Positions 20,236-33,376 of a stretch of 64,000 bases of DNA are shown here, one piece after another. The notes below the pieces were generated by a model, which did no database searches, was not told the DNA's origin, and saw nothing but the letters and a program-made list of their open reading frames with translations. The position numbers were made by a program, and so were the translations under genes. This DNA is from Cervus elaphus (taxonomy: Eukaryota > Chordata > Mammalia > Artiodactyla > Cervidae): contig NC_057835.1 of assembly GCF_910594005.1 (NCBI RefSeq), positions 48,570,001-48,634,000 on the forward strand, given 5' to 3'. Within the stretch, counting starts at the first letter, position 1, and every line of letters starts with the position of its first letter.

Positions 20236-23200
20236 ACTTTTGTCTCAAAAATCGTAAGTTTTAATGAAACACGTATAAATTGTGCATTCTCTCATGTTTT
20301 GAAAAGCCTGTTTTAAAGCCTAGGAATTTTTTTTTTAAACAGTAAGAACTTTTGATTTCTCTCCATTGCCCAATAGTTTGGGGTATTAAATAAAGCTAAT
20401 ATCAAAATATTTTTCTGAGCAAAATATTCAATTGTGCTCTTTTATTAACTAATTAGTGAAGACCTGTGTATATTGTATAGGATCTGTAGGGAGTACTGAG
20501 ATAAAATAAAAGGCAATTAGAAAATGAAGTTTGAAAAATTAGACAAATATACCTGTACTAGCATTCCCAAGGTCAACAGCACGTTTGCCATTCAAGTAGT
20601 TCAATCTGCTCAGATTTTAATGACTTCTCTACCTAATCGCTAACCTACTCAGCCAGTCTGCCTTTTCAACTAACAAAGGGAGGACCTCCACCCATACTGC
20701 TTCCAATATTTCCTTCTAGGTTTTATCCTGGGAAAGCTTCTTAATGCAGAATGAAGTGCCCCTGCTCCCCACTATACACATCACCCCACCCCGAAATGCT
20801 TCCACTCCATTCCCAATCTCATCTTGCGGATCAAGTAAATGCATGAAACCCCACAGTGTACAGCATGGGTTCCCAAACCACAGCCCCGTCAGAGGGCCGA
20901 ATGCCAGCTCCAAGGATCTGGTTTTCCCCTTCCTTGCATTCAAGTTCGCATGTCCCTGAGACAGATATCTTCCACGCTCTGGGAAAAAAAAAAAAAGGGA
21001 AGGACGTTTCAAGAATACAAGCCATCATTGTATTTGCCTCGGAGTTGAATCACTATTACCTCCACTAGAGCTTTCTCTTTGACCTAAGGATGTTAAGGTT
21101 TGTTTGAATATGATTATTGCTACATACCAGAATATGGGAATATAAAGACATTGATCATGTTTTCTTCTTTTTCCTCTTGCAGCCTCAGCCGAGGGTTCTC
21201 CATAAATGCAGTTAGCCTTCCAAGCTGCTGTCCTGCCAGTCAATACGAACATGGCCTGTTCCTCACAGAAAGACTAACTCATGGCACTGTCAGAAGATAT
21301 CCTTGGAGCATTGACAGATTAACCAGATTAACTGGAAAACCACCCATTCAGTCAAGACTACCGGCTTTGGAAAATCTTAGTTTGCTCTGGATTTTTAAAT
21401 GAGGTGCATAATATACAGTGCCAGCTTGCTCCAAGTGGTCATTGGCAGACCATTGGCTGGAAAATTGCTTCCAGTTTTCATCACTGTGCATAACTGAGGC
21501 TCCCTTTGGGGAGCTGTCTGTGCCCTTCACTACAGGTCCTGTTTAGCATGGCAACTACTGGATTATTTTATTATGTGTGCAGATGGCATGATGTGTTAGA
21601 AAAAAAAAATTAACAGCAGTCCTGCAATCTCAGTGGAAGTGTTCACAATATTATGCCCTGGTAGGAGTATAAACATGTCTCGATTGTGTTAGTTATGGTG
21701 TCTCCAGGTAGTCTGTCCAACTCTTCAGCACTTTACATGATAACCCTACACTGAAACAAATCAGCACGTTGAGTATATGTGAGAAAACAAGTTCTTTCTT
21801 CTTTCTTATAAATTTTATCCTGTTTTGGCTCAGACTGTCCAAGGCGAGACTCCACTCCCAGCATTTATCCCATAGTTTGGGACAGATTGGTAAATATGGC
21901 CACAATACTGTTAGATTTAACCTCTTGACACTTTACGGAACAACTTGATTTCTTTCAGCACCAAAGGGAGGTAAAGGTGGGCCTGGGGAATGGTGGTCGT
22001 TTCCTCTTCTTGGGCACATCTTACCACAAGCACATCCACACTCTCAAACACAGGAGGCTTCTAATTGGCCAGGACACATAGTGTCTCTTTTTCTAGAAGA
22101 ATTCTTTCACCAAAAATGGGGGGAATGGCCACATTTTCATCTTAGACTATTGTGCATTGATAGTAAGGACAGAAGAATAAAGGGGTATGACTTTAACACT
22201 TTGGAAAACTCTTTAGGTCAAGTTTTGATCTCAACTCTCTAAAGAGGAAAAAATAGCAAGTGACCCCCTGCATGTCTAGAGAAGCAAGAGTTTCCAATCA
22301 CACACTAGGTTTTCTTCCTCACCTTTTTAATCCTATCTGGAATTATACCTGTTAACTAATATTTTTTACTATGTTTTACAACAAAGCACAGTCTTGGGAT
22401 GCCAGTCAACCCAGTTATTGCTTGTCTTTAGGAATTAGAGGAATGTTCATGTTGACTGACCCTTCATCATGCTTTAGGCATTTTTTTCCCCTGAAAATGT
22501 AAAGTTGACTGAATCAGAAACTCAGCCAAGTATGTTCTGTGTGCCCACAATCCCAGTCTGTAGCTCGCAGGCATAGGAGACTTTTCTTTAAATACATGTA
22601 ACAACCCTGGGATCCAGCCAGCACAAGCAAGCTTGGCATTTTAGAGGGTCACCAGACACACACTCATTGTCTGTTCTCCCACATCTTTCCTCCCCTGGGG
22701 GTACCAGGAAATGCACAGCCCATTAGAAAACATCCCCGCCTGAGATTTGGAAGCTTTCCAGGGAAGGAGGGAGATCCAAAGGTGATTCGGGTGAGTCACC
22801 AGGCCAGATGACGCACCGCGAGCCTGCAGGCTGTGGTGCCAAAGAAGGGGGCTTCCAAGAGGGAACTCACAGGAGCTTCGGTCACCAGCGAGATCCGGCC
22901 CTTTGGTGGGTCAACATCAGGACCAACAGTGTAATTCTTTACAGATCCAAAATTAAGAGGTCAAAGCCTGGCTGCCAATGCCCTGGACACCTCAGTCCCC
23001 ACCACCCATCTCCAGAGGTTCAATTCCAACAGCAGAGCTCACTCCAGTCTTTCGTTTGCTCCTTTCTTGAGTCATCAAGTGTTTATTGAGCATCTACTGT
23101 GCCAAGCATTGAGCTGCGGCACTATCGTTTACAAGGTAGATGCTCCCTGCCCTTATATCTCCTCCTCCCAAACACTATCCCAACCCCACCTTTTCCACAG

Positions 23201-25870
23201 TGAAAACTGAATTCAGACAGCATTCACTCCTCCAGAGCAATGTGGGGGAAACAGTCGTGCACAGTTCCCTTGACTGAGGAATCAGGCAGCAGAGGGGGAG
23301 GTAATGGACAGTATCAGGCCATTTATTTGCATCCGTTATGTACAGCCAGCCCTTCAGGCACCCAGATTTAGCTGATGAGAGCTTCCCAAAGCAACTTTCA
23401 GTTGCTTCTCTTGATGTCCACCCTGGTCATCTATATTCCCATCCCTTCTACAGAAACAGCCATTCGTCATTATGCTGGGTTCTCTGAAAGCCCAGTTTTA
23501 TAACTAGTCCAGCGGACACAGAATTGGGCCTGACGAACTCGACAGAACTATGGCCAGGTGCTGAGATACTGTAGCTAGGAATGCATCGGTTTAGCCGGGA
23601 ACGTTAATGACTGTTAACACCCTTGGAAAACCGAACATGCTTTATGGTGCAGATAGATGTTCATTAAATGATGGTGATTCATCCTTACTTTGGCTTTTGC
23701 AAAATATGTTATGAACAAGTAAATAAGTAGAGTTGTCTAGCCCTTTTTTTTTGAATCAAAGTGTGCTGGACAGTTTTTTAAAGGTAGTGGGTGAAGGTGG
23801 AAATAAGAGAGGGCAAAGATGGAGACAATGAAAGAGCCCCATTGAAGATGGCTCCTCTAAAAATGCCTTAATTCCTGGCACGTACCACATATTTGCATAT
23901 GAACTACTACTGTTTTCCAAACTGTCGCCCTCTGTTTGAAATCATTTGAGGGCATGGTTTTGGAAACGTGGTGGCTTAAAACCAGAACAGTCACAACCTA
24001 AACCAGCAAAATTGGGGAAACGATTTCCTTCTCAGCCTTGGGATTCTTTGTTCTGTGCTGACCCACAGTTACCCATGGCTACTCCCTGCTGCGTTGTACC
24101 TTCTTCCCAAGATGCGTGTAGGACATTTTACCTCCCAGGGATGGCTCTGTTGAGTTTTGTTTAGTAGGAGGCAGGAAATGGGGAGGAAGACTATAAAGGC
24201 TTTGATGTCTAAGGGCTGTAAACTGTTGATGCATTAACTTTTCCTCTTACTTGAACTTGTGCTGCACCTTTTATTAAAAGTCTGGCCCCTACACTCACAC
24301 AGGAAAGGCACTCTTGGGAATGAACAGAAACGGATAATTATCAGACTCTTTGGGGTGCCAAGGCGGATAAGCTCAGGTCAGGCTCCAGAACTGAATTTGA
24401 ATATGCAGAGCATTGGTTGTTCTGCTAGGGTAAAAAGCACATCACCCGAGTAGTTTAAGATGCACCTAGGGGACAGAGACACTATCAGCTTTCTTGTGGG
24501 TAATGGCGTGTCTTTGATTCCCTGCTTAGGCTCTGTGAGGTGTGTAACTGCGCCATCGACTTCTACCTCCAGATTACAGGAAATAACCCAGGTTCCCTCC
24601 AGAGTCCCTTCTCAGTTGCCCAGACAGAGGCGAATAGTCCTTCATTCTGGGGGAATTAAGCCTCTTTTTTAACCTTCAAAGGGAAAGGAATATCAACCTT
24701 ACCTGAGAATATAAACAAAGGGTTAAAACCTCTAATAGATGCACCCTCTTGTTTCTTGCAAATGCTTTCTTTGTCTGCAAATGTCACATAATTGTTTTGG
24801 GATAGGAACAATACAAGTCTAATGGAAGAAAAGTTTTCAAGACCCCCTTAGTGCTTTCGTTTCACCAAAACCTCCTCTTCCAGTGCATTAGCAGCTTCAT
24901 TCTTTGTGATGCTTTCCTCTGCATTCTTTAGAGTAATTTTGTTACTTGACAACTAGACTTAAAGCTGCCTGTCGTCTCTTTTTAAAAACTTAATCTTTAA
25001 AAAGACATCAATTCTATGCCTTAAAGGCTGTTTTTATTCACCTCTCCCACACCCCCTCCACCTCACTTTCTTGCTTTTTTGTGTTTTTTTTTTTCTTTTA
25101 ATCTCCTTCTTTTTGCATAGTTCCTTGGGTAGATTTCAAGTATTCTATAAAGAACTCAAACAGAGAAACATAGTTGTCACCTTTTTTCCCCAGGACTGAC
25201 TAATAATTCCTTCTTAAGTTTGATCTTGGTGAAAGCTAGTTGCCCAAACAGCACTGGGACAGGGATTCTGATCTGGGGGTGGGGTGGGGGTGGTGGTAAT
25301 GGCAGATCAGTGCCGATAATCAAAACAAGGGCCATGAGATCACAAGAGAGGACAGCCCAGGAGATGCACCTGCTCAGGACACAGCCAGGGACTCAGTTTC
25401 AAAGACAAGCAGGTCCTTCTCCTTAGTCTCCTGAGATGTGCATCTCATCCTGTAGCCAGAGAACTCACTTATGAGTTCTGCTTTATTAATGTGAAATATT
25501 CCTGGCTCTGAGACACAGCTTCAAGGTCAAAGAGAGCTGTGTTTGCATTGTTTTGCTCTGGTGACTTACTCCAGGAAGGAGATGGGGAGCCTTCTTTTGA
25601 AGGTGAACCACCTGTGGGAAGCTTGAGGAAAAATTAGCCAAGGAGGTTACACCAGCCCTTAATAAAAAGCACAAAATAAAGCCTTCCCTGGAGATGCTCA
25701 TTTGGGAAGATGGCTAGGAGGATGGTACCCTGGTTTCTTCTGGCCATTATCTTGGCTCTGCAGGGAAAATTCTGGGCAAGTGCAGCAAGCTCTAAGATCT
25801 GACTTTTCGGGGTGAAATTTGCCTGTGACAGAAGTGCCTTTGAGTATGGGACTGGTTTTAGACATCCTGC
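20236..25870. other. Repeat-poor, apparently unique sequence
   Basis: Over 5.6 kb I recognise only a short MIR/L2-like piece (about 23055-23130) and no ruminant SINE or LINE, against a SINE or LINE every 1-2 kb elsewhere. Short open frames (for example 20716-21012, 22808-23089, 24460-24672) have no domains. A pyrimidine-rich tract lies at 25030-25110 and a G-run tract at 25275-25300. This may be conserved non-coding DNA. Confidence 0.5.
21150..21415 (+). other. Candidate 3' splice site and exon-like frame
   Basis: A strong polypyrimidine tract ends in 'ttttcctcttgcag' at 21168-21181 and is followed by an open frame to 21402. No convincing 5' splice site follows and no protein family is recognised. 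It could be the start of a terminal lncRNA exon, or chance. Confidence 0.2.
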
Positions 25871-25874
25871 TCAA

Positions 25875-25975
25875 CTGGAGAATTCCATGGACAGAGAAGC
25901 CTGGCAGGCTACCATCCGTGGGGTCGCAAAGAGTCGGAAAGGACTGAATGACTAACCCTGACTGACTCAGCAGCA
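25875..25975 (+). mobile_element. Bov-tA SINE, 3' half
   Basis: 'actggagaattccatggaca', 'gaagcctggcaggctacc' and 'ggggtcgcaaagagtcgg' are the BovB-derived tail on the plus strand; the tRNA head is absent. Confidence 0.85.
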
Positions 25976-27135
25976 CAGACTGAGAAATTATGAACACCGA
26001 ACAGCAGAAAAGGGGTATACAAGGCACTGTAAATCTGGAGTTTCCATTGCCACATATAGGGCTATTTTAAAATCTTGCAGAGCCCCAAGCATCCTTACTT
26101 CAGAGGCTCCCTTCCGCAATTATATCAAGCACTACAAGTCACCAACAGCTTAGGCCTCATAAAATTTCAAAGTAACCATATGACTTGCATTGAATTGCAG
26201 GTGACTGGCTTACGTTATAGATATTTAAACATTACTTCTGATTATGCAATATCTTTTTCAGACTTGGGAGCCAGTGGCTTGGGATTTCATTGTTTCCCTG
26301 TTTGTTTCATTGTTGTCCTTGTTTTGCAAACCTCCAACATTTAAGGAAGTCTTAGAAAGAAAGGCTCTTAAAGCCAGGCCTTTTTGCTTAAAGGACAGTG
26401 ATTGAAACAGCCATTTGATGTAAACAAGGAGACTGTTAAATTAAGCCAAAGTTGGAGATACTAATAACTAAAATCTTTTAGGCTGGTTGCCTTCTGCATT
26501 GTTTATAGCCTTTTAAATTTCAACTATTTGGATCAAAGGAAATAAATAGGCTGCTTTCACATGGCCTTGGCACATTAGCACACACACAGCTACTACAGGT
26601 GGAATTCTAGGCTGGGTTGATGTGCCAAAGCACACAGATCTGTCTTACGTGGTTGTATTTAATCACCAGCCCCCACCCCCCAATTCCTATGAAAATATAT
26701 TCAAGTGCTTTACTCCCAAGAAAATTCTAAAATGAGACTCATTATTTAGATCATTGCTTCTCTCAGAGGAGGGGTACTGATTTTGTGACATAATCTTGAA
26801 GAAAATCACCAGCCATTAAATACCTTGACGGTCACTCCTGTTCCAATCCACAAGCATACCCTGGTCTTCTCCCATCTTCCCAGAGGGCAGCCCGGCCTCC
26901 CTCTTAAGTAGCACACATATTATAAAGACCTCTTCTAAAGCTCTGAATAGACTCCCTGTTCAAGCATAATTCCAAAAATGCAATCTGAATTTTGAGTACC
27001 ACCTTGATCCTTGATGATTCCCTAAATCAATTCTAATTATTTATATCTATCTTCAGTGTTTAAGCCACAATCAACTGCATTTATATGTTTGCATTGGTCA
27101 CTTCCTGCTCACTCTGTCACAGCTTTTGAGCAAGC
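25976..27135. other. Repeat-poor, apparently unique sequence
   Basis: No repeat recognised. AT-rich with scattered developmental-type factor motifs, densest at 26395-26560. Confidence 0.45.
26395..26560. promoter_or_regulatory. Candidate enhancer: FOX and TCF/LEF motif cluster
   Basis: Within 165 bp of repeat-free sequence there is a forkhead-type 'tgtaaacaa' (26419-26427), a second 'tgtttat' (26500-26506) and a TCF/LEF-type 'atcaaag' (26532-26538). The motifs are visible; enhancer function is inference. Confidence 0.2.
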
Positions 27136-27335
27136 CTACACGATAAAGAATCTGCCTGCCGTGCAAGAGACCAGGGTTCAATCACTGGGTCAGAACGATC
27201 CCCTGGAGAAGGGAATGGCAACCCACTTCAGTATTCTTGCCTGGAGAATCCCATGGACAGAGGAGCCTGGTGGGCTACAGTCCATGGGGTCGCAAAGAGT
27301 CGGAAACGACTGAGCAACTAACACCTTCATTTTCA
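27136..27335 (+). mobile_element. Bov-tA SINE
   Basis: 'gataaagaatctgcctgccg', 'gaccagggttcaatcactgg', 'cagtattcttgcctggagaa' and 'gcaaagagtcggaaacgact' in plus order. The first bases of the head are lost. Confidence 0.9.
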
Positions 27336-30300
27336 CACCAATTCCCATTTAAGACATTTGAGAAAAGACCAGAAATATTTCCCTGTGTACCAGCTGCAGA
27401 AGTTTTGAAGCCCATAACCGGGTTCTTTTTCACATCAAAAGGCCCCTGTTTATAGGTGGAAACCTTAAAGAGAAATGGGGGAGTGCAAGGGGGTAGTATT
27501 TACATTTGAACACTGGAACCTGTGTCTTTTTCATCATAATCCCACTCTCCCATCATGTCACCCTTCTCTTTCTAAAAGCAGCAACCTCTTTGCTGAGTTG
27601 ACCTCCCACATGGGGTAGTCAGGGTTCCACTTGCTTAAATTCACTCAGCTTCTTGACCCTGCCCTGTCTCAGTCGTGATTGGCACAGAAGCAATTCATCT
27701 GCCGAAAAACCAAGGCAGCACAAATGTTTTGAAACGAATTCCACTAAAACTCTTGTGTCACTCCATCATACCTGCTGTAGTTCCAGTTAACCCAACTATT
27801 TAATATCATTAGGTACCAAATTAAACAGCTGTACACAAAATTTTAGAAAAGATCAATATTGTAACACAATTACATATTAGCCATCAAAAGTACCCAAGAA
27901 AAGAAAATGTTGAACTGTTGTTTCTGTACTTGAATTATTCTTAAAATTCTGTGGAGACTGGCAATGCTCTGATAAAGGGGAAACCGTTTCGAGTTCAAGA
28001 ATACTTGCATTCAAGAGAAATCGCGCGTCTCTCTGGGCCTTTGCTCATCTGTCTGGGATGTTACCTGTTCTGCCTTAGCAGACAGGGTTGTTTGGAGGCT
28101 AAATTGAGCTAAGGGGAGAAGCTATTCTGTATCACCGATGTCTGTATATTCATCATGGTGAGCAGGGTTATGGGCTTTCATCAGTGAATTCCTTTCCCTT
28201 GTACTGTGCCTTTCCCTCATAGCGGCTTTTACTGAGTCCATTCTGGGATGCTAAAAAGTAAAATGGTAAGAAAGCAACAATCAACATTTTGGGGAAGCTA
28301 CCAAATTATTTGAGGGAATGCTACTTAGGAAGGAACTTCAGTAGATGTTTTGGTACAACTTATTAAAAAGGTAAAGGTAACTCAAGCATTTTGTATGCAC
28401 ACACAATACATGGGGGCTGGTCTGCCGAACCCATGGCCAGGGTGACCATTTATCTCCACCTCCCAAAGGTTTAGAGTGCTGTGACCGAGCTGAGGGAGAG
28501 AGTTCGGGCTGGGCTGAGCGCAGGTGAAGATTGCCAATCCCCAGGTTAAAGAAGGCCGATGAAGTTGATGAATTGCAGGCCACAGGAAACAGCCACATCG
28601 AACTTCCTAGATGAGCTGGTATCTTTGTGCTGGGAAAGGAAGAGGAAGAAAAATCACACCGCGTGTACTGAATATAAAATGAGTGCTTTCAGTTGCATAT
28701 GAGTGGAAAAAATTCTGACCAAAAAAAAAAAGTTCACTATTTTACAAACACTAACAAACATGGCTATAAAAGCACATTTCATAACGCAAAAGCCTGCGTA
28801 AATGGGAGACATTTTTATAGCTTCCTTAAGTGAGTAGTTAAACCAGCAGTCTGAAATCTCTTAGTCCCCTAAGAGTGGTTAATTAAATATTTTCCTTATT
28901 CATTGCCCACAACTGTGGGTTTTTTTTTTCTCTATGCACCCTAGAAAAATTCCCAAGACTAGACTTAAGGAGGACACAAGCTGGTTATGTAGTAAAATAA
29001 GAGTGCCTTTTCTGTTGGATGTTCATTTTAGTTCCTTGAGTTCCCAGGGCATACAATGTTTAGAAACTTCTTTCTCTAAACATAGGAATTATTGCACACC
29101 ACGATTTTGAACTACCGATTTCCATATCTTAAGCAGCTATCAACTTGCCAATTCCCTTTGGGTCTTCTTGACATTTTTCTTATAATGTTTCCTTGTGTTT
29201 TGGGTTGTCCTCAAAAAGAGTTTTGGGGGTGGGGGGGCATGATTCTTTTTAAATTGATAGAAATGAAACTACAGATTTTTGCCCCCTTGTATCTGTGAGC
29301 ATGATCTCTATCAGGCTTGAAAATCTGCTTTATCATTTTGTATATTTGACTATTTTGTATTCAGCATTACTTGATTCCTTATGTGCATGGCAATGTATTA
29401 AAATGTGGGATTTCTATTACCGTGTAAAAGTGTTTTGATTCTGATTTTCAACCTATATCCTTGGGAAAAAAAATTACATTAAACTTTTCATTTCTATTTT
29501 CTTCAGCTCATCAGCTTTGCAAAAGAAAAAAGAAAGTTAACAGCATTTCACTTTCCCTGTGTTAGCTAATGATGCAATTCATGGTGGAAAATTGTCCTCA
29601 ATTATGCTGTGTTTCCTGGAGAAATAATATATGTGGAATGAATTGGTGGCCTCCCTCCAGCTCCCAGCACACAGAATTCCCCCAGCACCAAATCCCACCA
29701 GCATGATGGCTATTACCATTGAACACTTTCATGTGGAGCACAGCTGGGTAAAAGACACAGTTCTCTTCCTCCTCAGATACACTAACACCCTGGAAAGAGA
29801 TGGCACAACAGATCCTGGCCTGCCAATTAACTCTCACCCCAGCGAGTCTTAAGTGCTTATCATTGCATGATTGATGGCATCCCCCAGCACCTCTATCTCC
29901 GTCTCTCTCAGGTGATGACCAAGTGTCAGCTATCTGTATTTTATCAATTGAGATGCCTTCAAGTAACACCTGCCTAAGAGATCGGGATACGAGGGCAGTT
30001 CTCTAGTTCAGCAAACATCTAGATATACTCTACTCACCCCATATTTAAAAGACACCAACTTGTTTTTTTCTCAAAAAAAAATCCACTGAGTAATACAATG
30101 CACCAAATATAAACAATAGACCATTTTATCTGCTCCAAACTCCCATTTTCACCAATCCCTTTCTCAAGGAAACATTGTAATGAGTACTTACAGCCACTAT
30201 GACTTTGCTGAATATGATAAATTGCCTCAATTGATATTAGACACTTCCTTCCCCAAAAGGAAAAAGGACGTGTAAATCACATGAAAAAGCAAGGAAACAC

Positions 30301-31236
30301 TCATTGCCTTTTTTTTTTTTTTTTTTACATGCTTACAAAGAATCTAGTGTTTTGGGGGATTTGAGGGTTTTTGTTTTCCCCAGAAAAGGTTTCCAAAAAC
30401 AAAACGGGTGAGAACGTTTTACTTTAGTTTACTGACTGCATATATAAAACTTCTAAAGCTGTCTACACACCCTATAACTCTAAAGGCACAATTTTCTCCC
30501 ACTTTCTATTCACACAAGTTAAGAACATGGAAAAGGGGACATTTTTTTTGTCAGTAAACTTCTTCAGAAGATGTAAAACTAGACCCCTACAAACTCCACC
30601 TCCTCTTTGTCTTGACTTTTCTTGGATCATTTTTGGCTATTTTTTCCTTCCTTTTTTTTTTTTTGGTCCATTCCTCATAATTTCCTTCCTTTTCCTCTGT
30701 CAGTTCTCTGCCTTTAACTTACTGCTCCCTTTCTATGTGCTTCTCTGATACCTTTCTCTGCCTTACCTTCCAACACCTCTGTCTTATCTCCTCCTCTCTC
30801 CCTTTTGCCATCTCAATCTCTAACCTATTTTACCTTTCTCCTTTCTTTTCCCTCTCTGTGGGGTAGGACACTCATCTTATTTGTATTTGTATCTCCATCT
30901 CTTGGTACATAAGAGTTGCTCAACAATGTTAGGCGAACTGAATTAAACTTGGTTCCTAATTCTTCCCACCTTATTTCCTTCCTTTCTGCTGAGTCTACCA
31001 ACTGCCATGAGCTCTTTGTTAAGCAAATGAACTCATGGTAATAAAGATGAAAGCTAGACATGTTTCCAGAGGTGGGTGTTGTCAGAGGTGGGTGAATGGT
31101 AGCAGGTTACCTAGGTAGCTTTAGGTAAGCCAAGCCAGAAGTATGCACATTCCCCTAAGTACCACTTTGCCAGTACAAAGAAAGCTTTACTGCCATCTCT
31201 GCATTTCAGGAACTCATGCTTGCCTGGGTAAATGTG
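27336..31236. other. Repeat-poor, apparently unique sequence
   Basis: A weak minus-strand MIR at about 28030-28130 ('ctctgggcctttgctcatct') and an L2-like end at about 30860-30950 are the only repeats seen. A T run lies at about 30308-30326 and a T/C-rich tract at 30600-30850. The minus frame 29598-29969 (123 codons) has no recognisable domain. Confidence 0.5.
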
Positions 31237-31239
31237 ATG

Positions 31240-31902
31240 ACCATATTTGAACCAAGGGTAGACACTATCATACAGAGTGAAGTGAGTGAGAAAGAGAAAA
31301 ACAAATATAGTGTATTAACACATATACGTAGAATCTAGGACTTCTTGGTGGCTCAGAGGGTAAAGAATCCACCTGCAATGCAGGAGGCTCAGGTTCAATC
31401 CTGGTGTTAGGATTATCCCACAGCGAAGGGACTGACTACCCACTCCAGTACTCTTGCCTGGAAAATCCCATGGACAGAGGAGCCTGGCAGGCTGCAGTCT
31501 ATGGGGTCACAAAGAGTTGGACATGACTGAGCACTAACACTTAACGTACTTAAGGGGAATCTGAAAAAAATTGGTATAGATGATTCTATTTACCAAGCAA
31601 AAATAGGGACATAGCAACTGTGAAATGAAACGGTAACAGAGAGAACAGGGCTACCAAGGGGAGTGTGGGGGTAGGAGGAATGGGGAGATTGGGATTGACA
31701 TATATACACTGCTGATCCCAAGTATAAAGCAGATAACTAATGAGATCCTACTGCATAGGTCAGGGAGCTCTATTCAGTGCTCTGTGGTGACCTGAATGCG
31801 AAGGAAATCCCCAAAAGAGGGGAGATATGTGTACAAAAAGCTGAGTCCCTCTGGTGTAGAGCAGAGACTAACATGACACTGTAAAGCAACTCTAATTAAA
31901 AG
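31240..31902 (+). mobile_element. L1 3' end, split by a Bov-tA
   Basis: 'cagagtgaagtgagtgagaa' opens the L1; after the Bov-tA it resumes with 'ggggaatctgaaaaaaattg', then 'cagataactaatgagatcct', 'gctctgtggtgacctgaatg' and 'ctgtaaagcaactctaatta'. 5'-truncated plus-strand L1 of an older subfamily than its neighbour. Confidence 0.88.
31338..31545 (+). mobile_element. Bov-tA SINE nested in L1
   Basis: Complete plus copy: 'cttcttggtggctcagaggg', 'gtactcttgcctggaaaatc', 'tcacaaagagttggacatga'. The host L1 sequence resumes on the right with partial duplication of '...gaatct'. Confidence 0.92.
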
Positions 31903-31945
31903 GACAGTTATGTCATGGGGCGTTCACTGTCAGGATTATGTGTTA

Positions 31946-32624
31946 CATGACCCAGCCATCCCACTCCTAAGCATATACCCTGAGGAAACAAAAACCGAAA
32001 GAGGGACATGTATCCCATTGTTCATGGCAGCACTATTTACTATAGCTAGAACATGGAAGCAACCTAGATGCCCGTCGACAGGTGAATGGATGAAGAAGTT
32101 GTGGTATAGATGTACAGTGGAATATTACTCAGCCATAAAAAGGAACAGATTTGAGTCAGTTCTATTGAGGTGGATGAACCTAGAACCTATTATACAGAGT
32201 GAAGTGAGTCAGAAAGAGGAAGATAAGTACCGTATTCTAACACAAATATATGGAAGCTAGAAAAATGGTACTGAAGAATTTATTTATAGGGCAACAATGG
32301 AGAAAGAGACATAGAGAATAGACTTATGGACATGGGGAGAGTGGAGGAGAGGGTGAGATGTGTGGAAAGAGTAACATGGAAACTTACATTACCATGTGTA
32401 AAATAGATAGCCAACAGGAATTTGCTGTATCACTCAGGAAACTCAAACAGGGGCTCTGTATCCACCTAGAGGGGTGGGGTGGGGGAGGGAGATGGGAGGA
32501 AGATTCAAAAGGGTGGGGACATATGTATACCTATGGTTGATTCATGGTGAGGTCTGACAGAAAATAGCAAAATTCTGTAAAGCAATTATCCTTCAATAAA
32601 AAATAAATTAATTTAAAAAAAAGA
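31946..32624 (+). mobile_element. L1, 5'-truncated
   Basis: 679 bp of L1: end of ORF2 ('gaacatggaagcaacctaga', 'tggaatattactcagccata', 'gtgaagtgagtcagaaagag'), then the 3' UTR with the tract 'ggggtggggtgggggaggg' near 32471-32489 and an A-rich tail. A perfect 11-bp TSD 'attatgtgtta' at 31935-31945 and 32625-32635 bounds it. The 116-codon frame at 31910-32260 is the ORF2 end entered out of upstream sequence, not a gene. Confidence 0.95.
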
Positions 32625-32635
32625 ATTATGTGTTA

Positions 32636-33365
32636 ACTTAGGATGATTCGGAATCATATAAAATCCCTTCAGAGGACCTAGTAAATGTATTCTGCTATAC
32701 TAGGTCTTTTGTTCCAGAGAAAGCAGTCCACAGTTAAGGAGACTTCTGGTGATTATGAGATCATTAGGATTGTTAATACTTTCTCTTTTACAGAAATCTA
32801 TTTTTATGGCATATAGATATACGTGCATTGTAAAATAGCTTTCTGTTATCTTTCATGATTTTGTATGTACACTGATGAAATCAACTAAAAGAATAAGCTT
32901 TAAAGTGCCTTTCCAACCACATTCTTTTGTTTTTGTAAGCAACTAGGGAGATGTAAAGAGGGAGTGGATAATGAGAAGTGTATACAGTTGTTTCACAAGA
33001 GAAGATGTCCCCCTTCTCATGAAAAATGGACCACTTGATAGATTCTTATTTTTCTCTCATGTCTTTTTGTTAGTTTTAAGCATAATATAATTAGGTCTCC
33101 CATTGCCCAATCTCTAGAGGGAAGTCCAACAGTGTAATAAAACTGTAAACAAACACATTTCCGGATTTTATTTTGCCCTTCATGAAGCTTCCAAAGCAGA
33201 AAGTATTAGTCAGAGTGTGGTTATGTGTTATATAGAAAATATCTTAAAAGTCCTTTTTCCCAAGTATGCCATCCTCCTCTTCCATCCAAAACAGGTGCTT
33301 CCCTTCCTTAGACCTGATCTTCCCTCCTCTGCCCCTCAGCCAAGAACTCTGCCAGCCACCAGACT
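32636..33365. other. Unassigned AT-rich sequence
   Basis: No repeat or exon recognised between the L1 and the BovB. Confidence 0.5.
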
Positions 33366-33376
33366 CTTCTGGTTCT

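Noticed and set aside
25275..25300. G-run tract as a G-quadruplex
   Set aside because: Only three runs of three or more G are present, so a canonical four-run quadruplex is not supported.
31910..32260. 116-codon frame near the L1 at 32 kb
   Set aside because: End of L1 ORF2 after 5' truncation; the first codons come from flanking DNA.
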